Notes: generated by a model from the letters alone, not told the origin. Counted from the first letter of the stretch, positions 1-8,609 are shown. The stretch: DNA of 64,000 nucleotides from Mycobacterium sp. IS-1264 (GCF_001954195.1 NZ_MBES01000056.1:47471-111470); one strand, 5' to 3'. Numbers and translations: made by a program.

Positions 1-396
1 GACGGCCAGGGCGTGGCTGACGAGACCGATCGCCGCACCCAAAATGGGCCAGATCGGCCAGAAGTACGCGACGCCGGTCGCTGCCCACACGGTGAGCACG
101 ATGGCGGCCATCGCGACGAAGGCGGTGAGGTGGATGCGCACGCCGCGGCGGGACGCGGCCGCGCGGGCGGCGCGGCGGCGAGGGTCGGCACGGCGGATGC
201 GATCGAGGGGAAGGTCGGTCAGGAGCTGCTTTAGGTCCCCGGTGGTGTGTGCTTGGTACGCCGTCTGCAGGCGCTGGTCGTAGTCGTGCAGTTCCAGGTA
301 GCCCTGCGCGAGTGCCTGGCCGAGGCGTGCGGCCGTCCGCTGCCGGTCACGGTCGCCCGCGCGGTTGGTCTCGATGGTCGCCAGTTGCTTGCTCAT
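1..396 (-). CDS. DUF1707 / 2TM-domain membrane protein (cut by left window edge)
   Basis: Reading leftward from an ATG at 396-394 gives MSKQLATIETNRAGDRDRQR and continues without a stop to base 1, so the C-terminus lies outside the window. An N-terminal segment of the DUF1707 type (LGQALAQGYLELHDYDQRLQ, then a DLxQLxxDLP motif) is followed by an Arg-rich linker and two hydrophobic segments near residues 88-130. DUF1707 occurs in short actinobacterial membrane proteins of unknown function. A good ribosome site (AGAGGAG) sits about 5 nt before the ATG. The gene is divergent from a TetR gene with a palindrome between them, so it is the likely target of that repressor. Confidence 0.85.
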   Translation of the reverse strand, partial: MSKQLATIETNRAGDRDRQRTAARLGQALAQGYLELHDYDQRLQTAYQAHTTGDLKQLLTDLPLDRIRRADPRRRAARAAASRRGVRIHLTAFVAMAAIVLTVWAATGVAYFWPIWPILGAAIGLVSHALAV

Positions 397-424
397 TTCT
401 GCTCCTCTGCGGAGATGTGAATAG

Positions 425-450
425 CATTAACATAGACCATAATGTTAATG
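425..450. promoter_or_regulatory. Inverted repeat, probable TetR operator
   Basis: CATTAACAT (425-433) and ATGTTAATG (442-450) are a perfect 9-bp inverted repeat with an 8-nt spacer. It lies in the 62-bp gap between the divergent DUF1707 and TetR genes, in an AT-rich patch that probably also holds both promoters. Autoregulation by the adjacent TetR protein is an inference from position and symmetry. Confidence 0.7.
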
Positions 451-458
451 TCGTCAAC

Positions 459-1055
459 ATGGCACGGAAAACGACGTCTGCGCGCCGGGATAGTTACCAC
501 CACGGCGACCTGAAACGGGCGCTGACCAGCGCCGCGCTATCGCTGGTGGCCGAGAAGGGGCCGAAAGGGTTCACCCTCACCGAGGCGGCGCGGCGCGCCG
601 GCGTCAGCGCGGCGGCCCCGTATCGGCACTTCGCCGACAAGGCCTCGTTGCTGGCCGCCGTCGCGGAACAGGGGTTCCTCGAACTGCACGCCGAGCTGGC
701 CGCCGCCGCCGAGGCCGTGGCGGATCCGAAGGCGCGGGTCGTCGAACTGGGCCGCGCTTATGTGCGCTGGGCCGTGCACCATCGGGACCGCTACCAGGTG
801 ATGTTCGGCGCCGAGATTTCGAAAGCGGACCACCCGAGCCTGGCGGTTGCCGCGGAGCGCGCGTTCGGCGACCTGCTCGAGGCGATAACGCAATGTCAGG
901 AGGCCGCTGGCCAGGACCCGCGTTCGATTGCCGGCCCGCTCTGGTCGTTGGTGCACGGCGTCGCGTCGCTTGCCATCGGGGGCGAGTTGCGTGCGGTCGG
1001 CATTCAGGCAGACCCGGAAGCGATGATTGAAGGCGTTGTGGCCCAATTGCTTTGA
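459..1055 (+). CDS. TetR/AcrR family transcriptional regulator
   Basis: A protein of 198 residues. An N-terminal helix-turn-helix runs over about residues 15-60 (YHHGDLKRAL, then AAPYRHFADK), the usual TetR signature. The rest is helical and resembles the TetR C-terminal domain of the WHG type. The reading frame is open upstream to 249, but the ATG at 459 gives the normal TetR length and places the operator directly upstream, so that start is preferred. No strong ribosome site is seen, so the mRNA may be leaderless. It probably represses itself and the divergent DUF1707 gene. The ligand is unknown. Confidence 0.88.
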   Translation: MARKTTSARRDSYHHGDLKRALTSAALSLVAEKGPKGFTLTEAARRAGVSAAAPYRHFADKASLLAAVAEQGFLELHAELAAAAEAVADPKARVVELGRAYVRWAVHHRDRYQVMFGAEISKADHPSLAVAAERAFGDLLEAITQCQEAAGQDPRSIAGPLWSLVHGVASLAIGGELRAVGIQADPEAMIEGVVAQLL

Positions 1056-1076
1056 GGACGCGTAGACTTCGCCGGC

Positions 1077-1487
1077 ATGGCTGCGTTCCATCGGCCGCTT
1101 GCAATCAGCGTCGCCGGGCTCATGCTTGCCGGTGTCGGGCTGGCCATCACCGCGTTGGTCTCCGCAGTAGCGCACCGCGAGACGGTTCAAGCGCTGGCGT
1201 ACATCGCGGTTGCGGTCGCCCTGACCGCCGTCGCGGTGATGGTGCTGCGTGGTTTTCGTTGGGTGATCCGGGTCGTCCTCGTTGCGCTCGCCGGGCATCT
1301 CCTCGCGATCGCGGGAATCATCTTGGAGCTCAGCCACGGCATCGATGCCCGTAAAGCGGGGCAGCTGCGCCGGCTCGGGTTCGATCCAACGGCGGGCTTG
1401 ATCATCAACCTGATCTATTCCAGCGTCGGGTTTGCGCTGTTCTGCTGGTTCGTCGCGCGTTGGGTTGCGGCGCGGCGACGCAGCTAA
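1077..1487 (+). CDS. Small four-helix membrane protein, unknown function
   Basis: A 136-residue protein starting at ATG 1077, 21 bp after the TetR gene. Four hydrophobic segments are visible (about residues 7-30, 40-57, 63-85 and 106-130), with an Arg-rich C-terminal end (VAARRRS) likely to be cytoplasmic. No enzymatic motif is recognised. Its close, same-strand position behind tetR suggests co-transcription. Function unknown. Confidence 0.7.
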   Translation: MAAFHRPLAISVAGLMLAGVGLAITALVSAVAHRETVQALAYIAVAVALTAVAVMVLRGFRWVIRVVLVALAGHLLAIAGIILELSHGIDARKAGQLRRLGFDPTAGLIINLIYSSVGFALFCWFVARWVAARRRS

Positions 1488-1520
1488 GTCACATCGGCCA
1501 CACGAGTCTCTCGAAAAGGC

Positions 1521-1552
1521 GACACGCTTTGTGCCCGCCTCACAGCGACAAT
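1521..1552. repeat. Single copy of a dispersed gene-end repeat
   Basis: This stretch (GACACGCTTTGTGCCCGCCT, then CACAGCGACAATT) closely resembles the left arm of the hairpin at about 37111-37142, which reads GACAGGCTTTCTGCCCCGCC and continues TCATAGCGACAAA. Here it overlaps the stop codon of the GlcD-like gene, so the repeat supplies its last codons. Only one arm is present. Confidence 0.5.
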
Positions 1553-2928
1553 TGCGTCGGGAAGAGCACGTCGGGATTGAGGATGCCCGCGGGGTCGAAG
1601 CTCTGCTTGATGCGGCGCATGAGCTCGACCTTGACGGGGTCTTCGAGCTCGAGGAAGTACGGGGTTTTGGCGCGGCCAAGGCCATGTTCACCGGAGATCG
1701 CGCCACCCAATTCCATTGCCAGCGCGAAGATGTCGGTCATCAGCTTCTTCCGACGCGACGGGTCCCTGCAGATGATGGCCAGGTGCACGTTGCCGTCACC
1801 GGCATGCCCGCAGCCCGCCGCGGCACCGCCCGCGGCCACCGCCAATTCGCGTGCACCCGAAAGGAATTTCGGCATCGCGGAGCGCGGCACGACGGTGTCG
1901 ATGATGTCGTCGGCGCCGATCGCCTTGGCCGTCCAGAACGCCTTCTCGCGTGCCTCGATCAATCGACGGGCGGAGCTTCCCTCGAGAACATAGGCGTCGA
2001 CGGCCCCCAGCTCGGCGACCAGCTCACCGGCCCGCTCGATATCCTCGCCCAGCCGGTCCGCGGTGCGGTTCTCAAGCGCCACAACGAGATACGCCTGGCA
2101 ACTGTCGCGGACAGAGTCCGGAATGCCGAGCTCGAGGTTCTGGGTATGGACGAGGGCGGCCATCGTCATGTTGTCGATGTACTCGAGGATGTAGGGCACC
2201 AGCCCGCTGGCCAAGATGCGAGGCACCGCCTGCATGACTTGGTCGAAGTCGGCGAACGGGGCGAGCACGGTGGCGCTGTGATCGAGGCGCGGATGAAGCT
2301 TGACGATCACCTCGGTGGCCAGGGCCAGGGTGCCTTCGGAGCCGACGATGAGCTGGGTCAGGTCGTAACCGGTGGAGACCTTGGCGATCTTGCCGCCGGT
2401 CCGGATGAGCTCGCCGGTCGGCAGCGCGGCCTGCAGCCCGAGCACATTGTGGCGGGCGATCCCGTACTTGACCGCACGCATGCCGCCGGCATTGGTTCCC
2501 ACGTTTCCGCCGACGCTGGAGGACAGCTCGCCCGGATGAACCATGTAGCTCAGCCCGGCGTCGACGGTCGCGGCGTCCAGCTCGGTCAGCGTCACCCCCG
2601 GTTGGACGACGGCGACCTGGTTGGTCGTGTCGACCTCGAGGACCGCGTTCATCCGCTCGAAGGAAATGACGAGCCCGCCTTCCCGCGGTATCGCCGCGCC
2701 CGACAGGCCGGTCCCGGATCCGCGGGCCGTCACCGGAACCTTGTGCTGCGTGGCGGCTTTCAGCAGCTGCGCGACCTCGTCGGCGGATGCCGGTTTCGCG
2801 ACCCACCCCGGTTTCTGCGGCGCCGCCGTCAACACCTCATCGTGGAAGTAGTCGTCGGGGATGGCGGCGCCGGTCAGCAGGTTGTGGGCCCCGACGATTT
2901 CCGCGAAGCGCGCCGTCATGTCGCTCAT
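1540..2928 (-). CDS. GlcD-type FAD-linked oxidase (glycolate/D-lactate/2-hydroxyacid dehydrogenase)
   Basis: A 462-residue flavoprotein of the VAO/PCMH fold. The FAD pyrophosphate-binding motif RGSGTGLSG is at residues 69-77, followed by a VQPGVTLTEL strand and the HPGELSSSVGGNVGTNAGG loop. The C-terminal cap ends with SGEHGLG near residue 412, where the His is catalytic in GlcD and D-lactate dehydrogenases. Length and layout fit GlcD or cytosolic D-lactate dehydrogenase. It would oxidise a 2-hydroxyacid to the 2-oxoacid; which one cannot be told. No GlcE or GlcF partner is adjacent. A second ATG at codon 4 is an alternative start. Confidence 0.88.
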   Translation of the reverse strand: MSDMTARFAEIVGAHNLLTGAAIPDDYFHDEVLTAAPQKPGWVAKPASADEVAQLLKAATQHKVPVTARGSGTGLSGAAIPREGGLVISFERMNAVLEVDTTNQVAVVQPGVTLTELDAATVDAGLSYMVHPGELSSSVGGNVGTNAGGMRAVKYGIARHNVLGLQAALPTGELIRTGGKIAKVSTGYDLTQLIVGSEGTLALATEVIVKLHPRLDHSATVLAPFADFDQVMQAVPRILASGLVPYILEYIDNMTMAALVHTQNLELGIPDSVRDSCQAYLVVALENRTADRLGEDIERAGELVAELGAVDAYVLEGSSARRLIEAREKAFWTAKAIGADDIIDTVVPRSAMPKFLSGARELAVAAGGAAAGCGHAGDGNVHLAIICRDPSRRKKLMTDIFALAMELGGAISGEHGLGRAKTPYFLELEDPVKVELMRRIKQSFDPAGILNPDVLFPTQLSL

Positions 2929-2972
2929 CGTAATTGGGATCGGTAGTGGTCCGGCCGGTGTGTAGTTACCGC

Positions 2973-3329
2973 ATGACTTTGAAGAGGATCGTCGCCGGGG
3001 TACTGGTGTCGGGCGCCATCGCCACCGCGGGGTTGGGGATGGCCGTGGGCGTCGCCCAGGCCGATCCTTTTGGCCACGTCGGCGGAAACTGCCCGGCGGG
3101 CCACACGTGCGGTCACTGGTGTCCCGGCGAGCGGATTCCGGACAACTTCATCAACTGGAACATGGGCGTGTGCCACGAGTACTACTACGACTATCGTGGT
3201 GTCGTCGATACCGGCAATGGAGCCGTATATGGCTGGCCGAACGGACCGATCAACGCTCCGCCGCGGCACACCGGCCCTCCCAACTTCAACTGCGGCCTGT
3301 TCTGGTGCCCAGTACCGCCGCACGCGTGA
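2973..3329 (+). CDS. Small secreted Cys-rich protein, unknown function
   Basis: A 118-residue protein. The N-terminus (KRIVAGVLVSGAIATAGLGM) is a typical signal peptide, with likely cleavage after GVAQA, leaving a mature protein starting DPFGHVGG. The mature part has six Cys in a Gly/Pro/Asn/Tyr-rich sequence, suggesting disulfide bonding outside the membrane. The ATG at 2973 is preferred over the open frame upstream because it puts the signal peptide at the N-terminus. Similar short secreted proteins occur throughout mycobacteria without assigned function. Confidence 0.75.
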   Translation: MTLKRIVAGVLVSGAIATAGLGMAVGVAQADPFGHVGGNCPAGHTCGHWCPGERIPDNFINWNMGVCHEYYYDYRGVVDTGNGAVYGWPNGPINAPPRHTGPPNFNCGLFWCPVPPHA

Positions 3330-3407
3330 GCTGGCGCACGTTACGTCGACGCCGAATTTGGGAATCCGCCGGGCTGGACCTGTTCGAGCTGACGGAAGGA
3401 TTTCCGA

Positions 3408-4850
3408 TTGTCCTCTACCCGGTTCGGGCGATACGAGCTGCAAGCACTGATCGGCAGCGGCGCGCTCGGCGAGGTCTACCGGGCCTACGACACGGTTAAG
3501 GATCGGCGCGTCGCGCTCAAGCTGTTACGTGCGGAGAGGGCCGCGGAACCTGGCTTCCAGCAACGCTTTTACCAAGCATGCCGGGCGACGGCGCGATTGC
3601 AGGAACCCCACGTCATCCCGGTGCATGACTTCGGCGAGATCGACGGGGTGCACTACCTCGACATGCACCTGGTCGACGGCGGCAGCCTGCGCGACCTGCT
3701 GCGCGAGCGGGGCCCGCTGGAGTCCTCGCGCGCTGCCTCGATCACGGCGCAGGTGGCGCGTGCGCTGGACGCCGCGCACGCCGCTGGCCTGACGCACCTT
3801 GACGTCAAACCGGAAAACATCCTGCTCACGCGCGACCACTTCGCGTACGTCGTCGACTTCGGCATCGCGCATGCCGGCGGCGACGCGACGATGTCGCGCA
3901 CCTACATGGCGCCCGAACGGTTCACCAGCGGGCGGATCGGGCCGCAGACCGACGTGTATTCGCTGGCGTGCGTGCTCTACGAATGCCTCACGGGACAGCC
4001 GGCGTTCGAGGGCTCGGATCCGCAAGAACTGAAGAGCGCACACCTGCTGTCCCCGGCGCCGCGCCCAAGCATCATGCGCCGCGGCGTCGGCCGGGCCTTC
4101 GACGACGTCGTCGCACGGGGCATGGCCAAGCAGCGCGCGGGGCGGTACGCGTCCGCAGGTGAGCTGGCCCGGGCGGCCAGCGAGGCGGTGTCCTCGGCCG
4201 ACGAGCGGATTCCCGTTGCGGCGGGGCAGAGCGTGCCGCCGCGCACGCGGCCGTTCGCGGCGTTCTATCCCAATCCCGATGACACTGGCTCGAGCCCCTA
4301 CCCGCCCGCGGAGTCGACGCCGGAGCGGCCGGTCCGCCCGCTGACGATCGGCCGGGCGCCGCTCGTGCTGACGGTGGCGGCGGTGGTCGCGTTGGTTGTC
4401 GGCCTGGTCGTGGCGGTGGGATCCGTGGTCTTCACGCCCCGCAACGGCGCCGTGCCGTCGCAGACCCAGCGGGCTGCACCTCCGCCGAGCGCGCCGGTGC
4501 CGAAGACGCCGTCGCTATCGCGCCCGGTGAAGGGTGCCGACGGGTTGGGGTTCGTCGGTGAGACGGCCCGGTGCGATCCGGGCAATCCGCCCGCCGCGGT
4601 GGTGCGCACCGCCCAGTCACTCGCGGTGGTGTGTGAAAACCTCAGCGGCAGTTACTACTACCGCGGTGAGCGTATTCGCGACGGCGCCCACATCGAACTG
4701 TCCAACGCCGAACGCGCGGGGGACGGGTTCGACGTCACCAATCCGCTCAACGGCGTCCGCTACGAGGTGCGCCCCGAACGGCTGAGGATCATCAGCGGTG
4801 AGCACGTCGATTCGTCGGAGCCGGTGCTGCAGTACGCCACAGCCGGCTAA
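3408..4850 (+). CDS. Membrane-anchored Ser/Thr protein kinase, PknE/PknH-like, atypical catalytic loop
   Basis: A 480-residue receptor-type kinase. The N-terminal kinase domain (about 1-265) shows the glycine loop GSGALGEVY, Lys38 in VALK, catalytic Asp132, DFG at 150-152 and APE. The catalytic loop is HLDVKPEN, so the Arg of HRD is Leu, and only about 15 residues lie between DFG and APE, shorter than in PknE. A Pro-rich juxtamembrane segment leads to one transmembrane helix (about 314-340), and a small extracellular domain with two Cys follows. The start is TTG with GGAAGGA 8 nt upstream. Substrates are unknown. Confidence 0.88.
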   Translation: MSSTRFGRYELQALIGSGALGEVYRAYDTVKDRRVALKLLRAERAAEPGFQQRFYQACRATARLQEPHVIPVHDFGEIDGVHYLDMHLVDGGSLRDLLRERGPLESSRAASITAQVARALDAAHAAGLTHLDVKPENILLTRDHFAYVVDFGIAHAGGDATMSRTYMAPERFTSGRIGPQTDVYSLACVLYECLTGQPAFEGSDPQELKSAHLLSPAPRPSIMRRGVGRAFDDVVARGMAKQRAGRYASAGELARAASEAVSSADERIPVAAGQSVPPRTRPFAAFYPNPDDTGSSPYPPAESTPERPVRPLTIGRAPLVLTVAAVVALVVGLVVAVGSVVFTPRNGAVPSQTQRAAPPPSAPVPKTPSLSRPVKGADGLGFVGETARCDPGNPPAAVVRTAQSLAVVCENLSGSYYYRGERIRDGAHIELSNAERAGDGFDVTNPLNGVRYEVRPERLRIISGEHVDSSEPVLQYATAG

Positions 4851-4863
4851 CGGGCGAGCCGGT

Positions 4864-5982
4864 TTACGCGACCTGCGATGGCGATGCAGGGTGAGGCTGG
4901 CTTAGCCCAAACCGGCCATCGACTGCGGCATGTTCTTGTCGCCAGATCGCGGATTGCGCCGAGAAAACCGGGCGGGCGGGCTGCGGATGCTGCTGGAGTC
5001 GGTCGAACCTGTCCAGCCGGTGCATCGGCGTAACCGTGATGCGCATCATGTTCCAGAGTTCGCGAACGAAATTGCCTGGGGTGCGCCGTAATTCCGGGCC
5101 ACCGACATAGCGGCGCGCAATGGTCAGGAAGTCCTCCGGTTCGACACCGGCGACATCACGGACATGGGTCGTCGGGCCGCCGACTTCCCAGGTCCCCAGG
5201 CCATACTCCGGCCCGTAGTGGCGCATGCCGGACTGGAAGAACTCGTCGAAACCGAATCGTTTTCCGTTCGCGCGCAGGGCCTTCATGAACATCCGAGGCG
5301 GGATGTCGATGTGACGCACCCGCCTGCCCAACGCCTCACCTATCGCGTCGGCGATTTCTGCTCCGGTTAGCAGAGTCGGCCCGGTCGGGCGGTAGGCCCG
5401 CCCGTCGTGACGGTGCGGATCGAGCAGGGCACCGACGGCGACGCGGGCGATGTCCTCGTTGGACGGCGGGGCGTTGCGGCCGCCGCCGGTCGGCACCGGC
5501 AACACGCCCAGCTGCGCGGCGACCGAGAGCAGGTTCAGGTAGCCGTCGGCGAAGTAGCCGGGATCGACCGCGACGTGGGCGGTGTTCGGCAGCAGCTCAA
5601 ACAACTTGTCGGTCAGCCAGGCCTGCCTCGTCATCAACGAGGGATGCTCGGGGCTGGCCAGCCATTGCCCAAGCGCCACCACCGCTTCCACTCCTGCGCG
5701 CTGTGCCGCGACCGCGAAGGCCACCGCGCTGTCGAGTACGTGAGGATGCCACGGGGGATTGAAATAGAGCCGATCGACCCCGTTCATCGCGGCCGTAACC
5801 TGTTGAATGTCAAACATATCGGCGACGACGACCTCGGCGCCCAACTGACGCAAGCGGGCGCTGCGCGCGTCCTCGCGGTGCACCAAAGCCCTTGTCGGCA
5901 CGCCCTTTTCCAATAGTTGGGCGGCTACCGCGCCGCCAATTTTGCCGGTGGCGCCGGTCACCAGCACGCGTGAGTTTGTCAT
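4864..5982 (-). CDS. NmrA-type NAD(P)-binding oxidoreductase (atypical SDR)
   Basis: A 372-residue protein. The N-terminus MTNSRVLVTGATGKIGGAVA contains the GATGKIG dinucleotide-binding loop of NmrA/atypical extended SDRs, followed by a typical Rossmann fold. The catalytic Tyr-x-x-x-Lys of classical SDRs is not evident, as in NmrA proteins, which bind or reduce with NAD(P)H. The C-terminal 50 or so residues (after about 320) look low in conservation and may be an extension. It is divergent from a TetR gene with a strong palindrome between them, which suggests it is the regulated target. Confidence 0.82.
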   Translation of the reverse strand: MTNSRVLVTGATGKIGGAVAAQLLEKGVPTRALVHREDARSARLRQLGAEVVVADMFDIQQVTAAMNGVDRLYFNPPWHPHVLDSAVAFAVAAQRAGVEAVVALGQWLASPEHPSLMTRQAWLTDKLFELLPNTAHVAVDPGYFADGYLNLLSVAAQLGVLPVPTGGGRNAPPSNEDIARVAVGALLDPHRHDGRAYRPTGPTLLTGAEIADAIGEALGRRVRHIDIPPRMFMKALRANGKRFGFDEFFQSGMRHYGPEYGLGTWEVGGPTTHVRDVAGVEPEDFLTIARRYVGGPELRRTPGNFVRELWNMMRITVTPMHRLDRFDRLQQHPQPARPVFSAQSAIWRQEHAAVDGRFGLSQPHPASPSQVA

Positions 5983-6022
5983 CGGACTGTCCTTCCACTA
6001 ATCGGTACTTCGAACCAGTAGC

Positions 6023-6047
6023 GCAATGTGACCACTGGTTACATTGC
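6023..6047. promoter_or_regulatory. Inverted repeat, probable TetR operator
   Basis: GCAATGTGACC (6023-6033) and GGTTACATTGC (6037-6047) form an 11-bp inverted repeat with one mismatch and a 3-nt spacer. It lies in the 123-bp gap between the divergent NmrA-like and TetR genes, so binding could control both. Inference from symmetry and position. Confidence 0.75.
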
Positions 6048-6105
6048 AGTATGCGACGGCATGTGACCGTTGTCAACATCGAGTCCGTGTGGGATTCTGG
6101 CGAGC

Positions 6106-6741
6106 ATGACCCCCGCCGGACCACAGCGTGAAAAGCCTTACCACCACGGTGCGCTGAACTCAGCGTTGGTCGAGGCGAGCATCGAGCTGGCTCGCGAAGG
6201 CGGACCCGATCGGGTCATCCTGCGCGAGGCCGCCCGGGTGGCCGGGGTGTCGCACTCGGCCGCATACCGTCATTTCGCCGACCGCGAAGCACTGCTGGAC
6301 GAGGTGTCGCGCCATGCGCGCAGCGAGCTTGCCGCCGAAATGCGCCGACGCGTTGCCCGCGCCAGAGCTCCCCGCCAGCGGCTGCGTGCGGTTGGTACGG
6401 CCTACATTGACTTCGCGTTGAGTGAGCCCGGACTGTTCCGGACCGCGTTTACCTCGCATCCCGCCACTGCGCCCGCCGCGGATCAGGACGCCGCAGCACC
6501 GCGTGATGGTGCCGATCCCTTCGAGATCCTCAGCGACGTGCTCGACCAATGCCAAGCCGCCGGACTGCTGGACCGGCGCCGCAGGCCCGGAGCCGAGATT
6601 GCGGTCTGGTCGGCGGTGCACGGCCTCGCGAACCTCCTGCTGGACGGGCCATTACCCAAAACCGCGGCCGGCATCGAATTCGCGCAGCGGCAAGTGTGGG
6701 AACTTATCGAGCGTGGACTGCTGACCGGCGGCGCGTCATGA
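6106..6741 (+). CDS. TetR/AcrR family transcriptional regulator
   Basis: A 211-residue regulator. The N-terminal HTH (YHHGALNSAL, AAYRHFADRE) resembles that of the TetR protein encoded at 459-1055, so both probably belong to the same subfamily with a WHG-type C-terminal domain. The ATG at 6106 is chosen; an in-frame ATG at 6070 would put extra residues before the conserved region. It likely represses the divergent NmrA-like reductase through the palindrome at 6023-6047. Ligand unknown. Confidence 0.87.
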   Translation: MTPAGPQREKPYHHGALNSALVEASIELAREGGPDRVILREAARVAGVSHSAAYRHFADREALLDEVSRHARSELAAEMRRRVARARAPRQRLRAVGTAYIDFALSEPGLFRTAFTSHPATAPAADQDAAAPRDGADPFEILSDVLDQCQAAGLLDRRRRPGAEIAVWSAVHGLANLLLDGPLPKTAAGIEFAQRQVWELIERGLLTGGAS

Positions 6742-6755
6742 TTCCGCGCGAGCCA

Positions 6756-8024
6756 TCACCAGGGGCGTGATGTGCGCCTGCTCGCGCCGGGTGTGAAGGT
6801 GACCGGTAGCTTGCCGAGGCCGGTCATGCTCGGGTTGCTCATGTATTGGTGGGTGTTTTCGACGTCGACCCGGTAGTCGGGCATGCGGTCGAGCACCGCC
6901 CTGACCATCACTTCGGACATCAGGCGCGCCAGGTGCGATCCGATGCAGCGATGCGGCCCGAGCCCAAAGGCGAGGTGGCGGTTGGGCATTCGATCGAGGA
7001 TGACGTCGTCGGGTCGGTCGAATTCTTTTTCGTCGTGGTTCGCGGAGAGCCAGCTGATGATGACGCGGTCGTTTTTTCTCAGGCGTTGGCCATTGAGTTC
7101 GACGTCGCGGGTGACCGTGCGGCTCAATGACTTGTTGACCGAGAAGTAGCGCAGGAATTCGTCGGTGGCGGTGCGGTAGAGCTCGGGGTGGTCGATGAGT
7201 TGTTGGAGTAGCTCGGGGTGGGTGCCCAGGTGTTTGAGCGTGAGCGCGGTTTGGGAGGTGGTGGTGTCGACGCCGCCGCCGATGAGGTTCCAGATGATGT
7301 TGAGCAGCTGGTCGTCGGTGAGGCGCTTGCCGTCGAATTCGAACTGGATGAGGAAGCTGGTCAGGTCTTCTCGGGCGTCGGCTCGTCGGGCCGCGGCGAA
7401 CTCGAGGACCTCTTGCATCATGGCGGGGACTTTGGCGATGGCGCTGGCGTACTCGTCGCTGTCCTGGGGGACGGCCATGACGGAGTGGAAGAGGTTGGCG
7501 TAGAGGTGCCAGTTGTCGTAGGGCAGGCCCATCAGCTTCATGGTGAGGATGGCCGGGACCGGGCTGGCGTAGTCGAGGACGAGGTCCATCCGCCCGTCGG
7601 TGATTTTCTGGTCGAGGAACCAGTGCGCGGATTGCTCCATGAAGGGCTTGAGTTTTTCGACGGCGCCGGGTGAGAAGAACGGTGCCAGCGCGTGGCGGAG
7701 GGCCAGGTGATAGTCGCCGTCGACCTCGCCGATGCCCAGGGCGGGTTGGCCGTCGGGACGCGGCACGCCCATCTCGCCCTGGTAGTCGACGCCGTCGTCG
7801 GTGTTGGGGTCGTATCGATGGGAGAAGGTGTCGTCGTCTCGGGCCGTTTGGCTGACCGCGTCGTAGCTGCTGAGGTACCAGAAGCCGTCGTAGTTCTGGT
7901 TCCAGGCGACGGGGCATTTCTGCCTGAGCTCGGCGTTGATCTGCTGTTGGTTGAGGTTGAACTCGTCGGAATGGTGGTCGAAGTCGACGATGGAGTCGGG
8001 CCTGACGTCGGGCCGTGTAGTCAT
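6756..8024 (-). CDS. Cytochrome P450
   Basis: A 422-residue soluble bacterial P450. The I-helix oxygen-activation segment GGGVDTTTS, the ExxR motif in EFLRYF and the haem loop FGLGPHRCIG with Cys360 as axial ligand are all present. It would hydroxylate a substrate using electrons from a ferredoxin; neither ferredoxin nor reductase is adjacent. It is convergent with the upstream TetR gene (15 bp between stops) and divergent from a VOC protein. The family number cannot be assigned from sequence reading alone. Confidence 0.93.
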   Translation of the reverse strand: MTTRPDVRPDSIVDFDHHSDEFNLNQQQINAELRQKCPVAWNQNYDGFWYLSSYDAVSQTARDDDTFSHRYDPNTDDGVDYQGEMGVPRPDGQPALGIGEVDGDYHLALRHALAPFFSPGAVEKLKPFMEQSAHWFLDQKITDGRMDLVLDYASPVPAILTMKLMGLPYDNWHLYANLFHSVMAVPQDSDEYASAIAKVPAMMQEVLEFAAARRADAREDLTSFLIQFEFDGKRLTDDQLLNIIWNLIGGGVDTTTSQTALTLKHLGTHPELLQQLIDHPELYRTATDEFLRYFSVNKSLSRTVTRDVELNGQRLRKNDRVIISWLSANHDEKEFDRPDDVILDRMPNRHLAFGLGPHRCIGSHLARLMSEVMVRAVLDRMPDYRVDVENTHQYMSNPSMTGLGKLPVTFTPGASRRTSRPW

Positions 8025-8156
8025 CGAGAGCCCTCCACGAGGAGACCTGGCGGCGGTGGCCGCGTATCAACGCTATCTTTGCATTATTACGCTTTTGAAT
8101 GCGTACGAATAGTTGGCCTGTGTCCGTCAGAGCCCGAGCCGCTTTGGAAGGTTGTA

Positions 8157-8609
8157 ATGTCCAGTCACCGAACAACTTTCAACCATGTAGGGCTATGCGT
8201 TGCCGACCGCGAGCGGTCACGCCGCTTCTACGAGGGTCTGCTGGGGTTCCAGTTCTGGTGGGAACTTGACGTGCCCGACGAGGCTGCGGATCAGCTGCTG
8301 CAGCTCCCCAAACCACTCGGAGTCCACGCGACCTACTTGGTCCGGGATGGCTTGGTCCTCGAACTCATCGACTACTCGCGGCGTGGAGTACACGCCGGGC
8401 CGGGGCGGGTTATGGATCAGATCGGTCTGACGCACATCTCGTTTTCGGTATCCGATCTTCCGGGCGTGTTGGGGAAGGCTGCGGAGTTCGGGGGAACGGT
8501 GGTCGACGGGACGGTGTCCCAAGCCTCGGCAATGGTTCGCGATCCGGATGGGCAGTTGCTGGAACTGCTTAGCGACGGGTGGCTTTCGGCTCTGCCGGAA
8601 AGGCCTTAA
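8157..8609 (+). CDS. VOC-superfamily (glyoxalase/dioxygenase-like) protein
   Basis: A 150-residue protein with two beta-alpha-beta-beta-beta modules. The first is NHVGLCVADRERSRRFYEGL and contains the His metal ligand. The second is LTHISFSVSDLPGVL and ends RDPDGQLLELL, with the Glu ligand. This is the vicinal-oxygen-chelate fold, with His and Glu ligands where expected, so a metal-dependent isomerase, lyase, dioxygenase or binding protein is possible. The start is ATG 8157. It is divergent from the P450 across a 132-bp AT-rich gap, so the two may share control. Confidence 0.85.
   Translation: MSSHRTTFNHVGLCVADRERSRRFYEGLLGFQFWWELDVPDEAADQLLQLPKPLGVHATYLVRDGLVLELIDYSRRGVHAGPGRVMDQIGLTHISFSVSDLPGVLGKAAEFGGTVVDGTVSQASAMVRDPDGQLLELLSDGWLSALPERP

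Noticed and set aside
1432..2946. 504-codon plus-strand frame opposite the GlcD-like gene
   Set aside because: No domain; the minus strand has clear FAD motifs and a normal start.
6736..8175. 479-codon minus-strand frame overlapping the P450
   Set aside because: Arg/His/Pro-rich shadow of the P450 in another frame.
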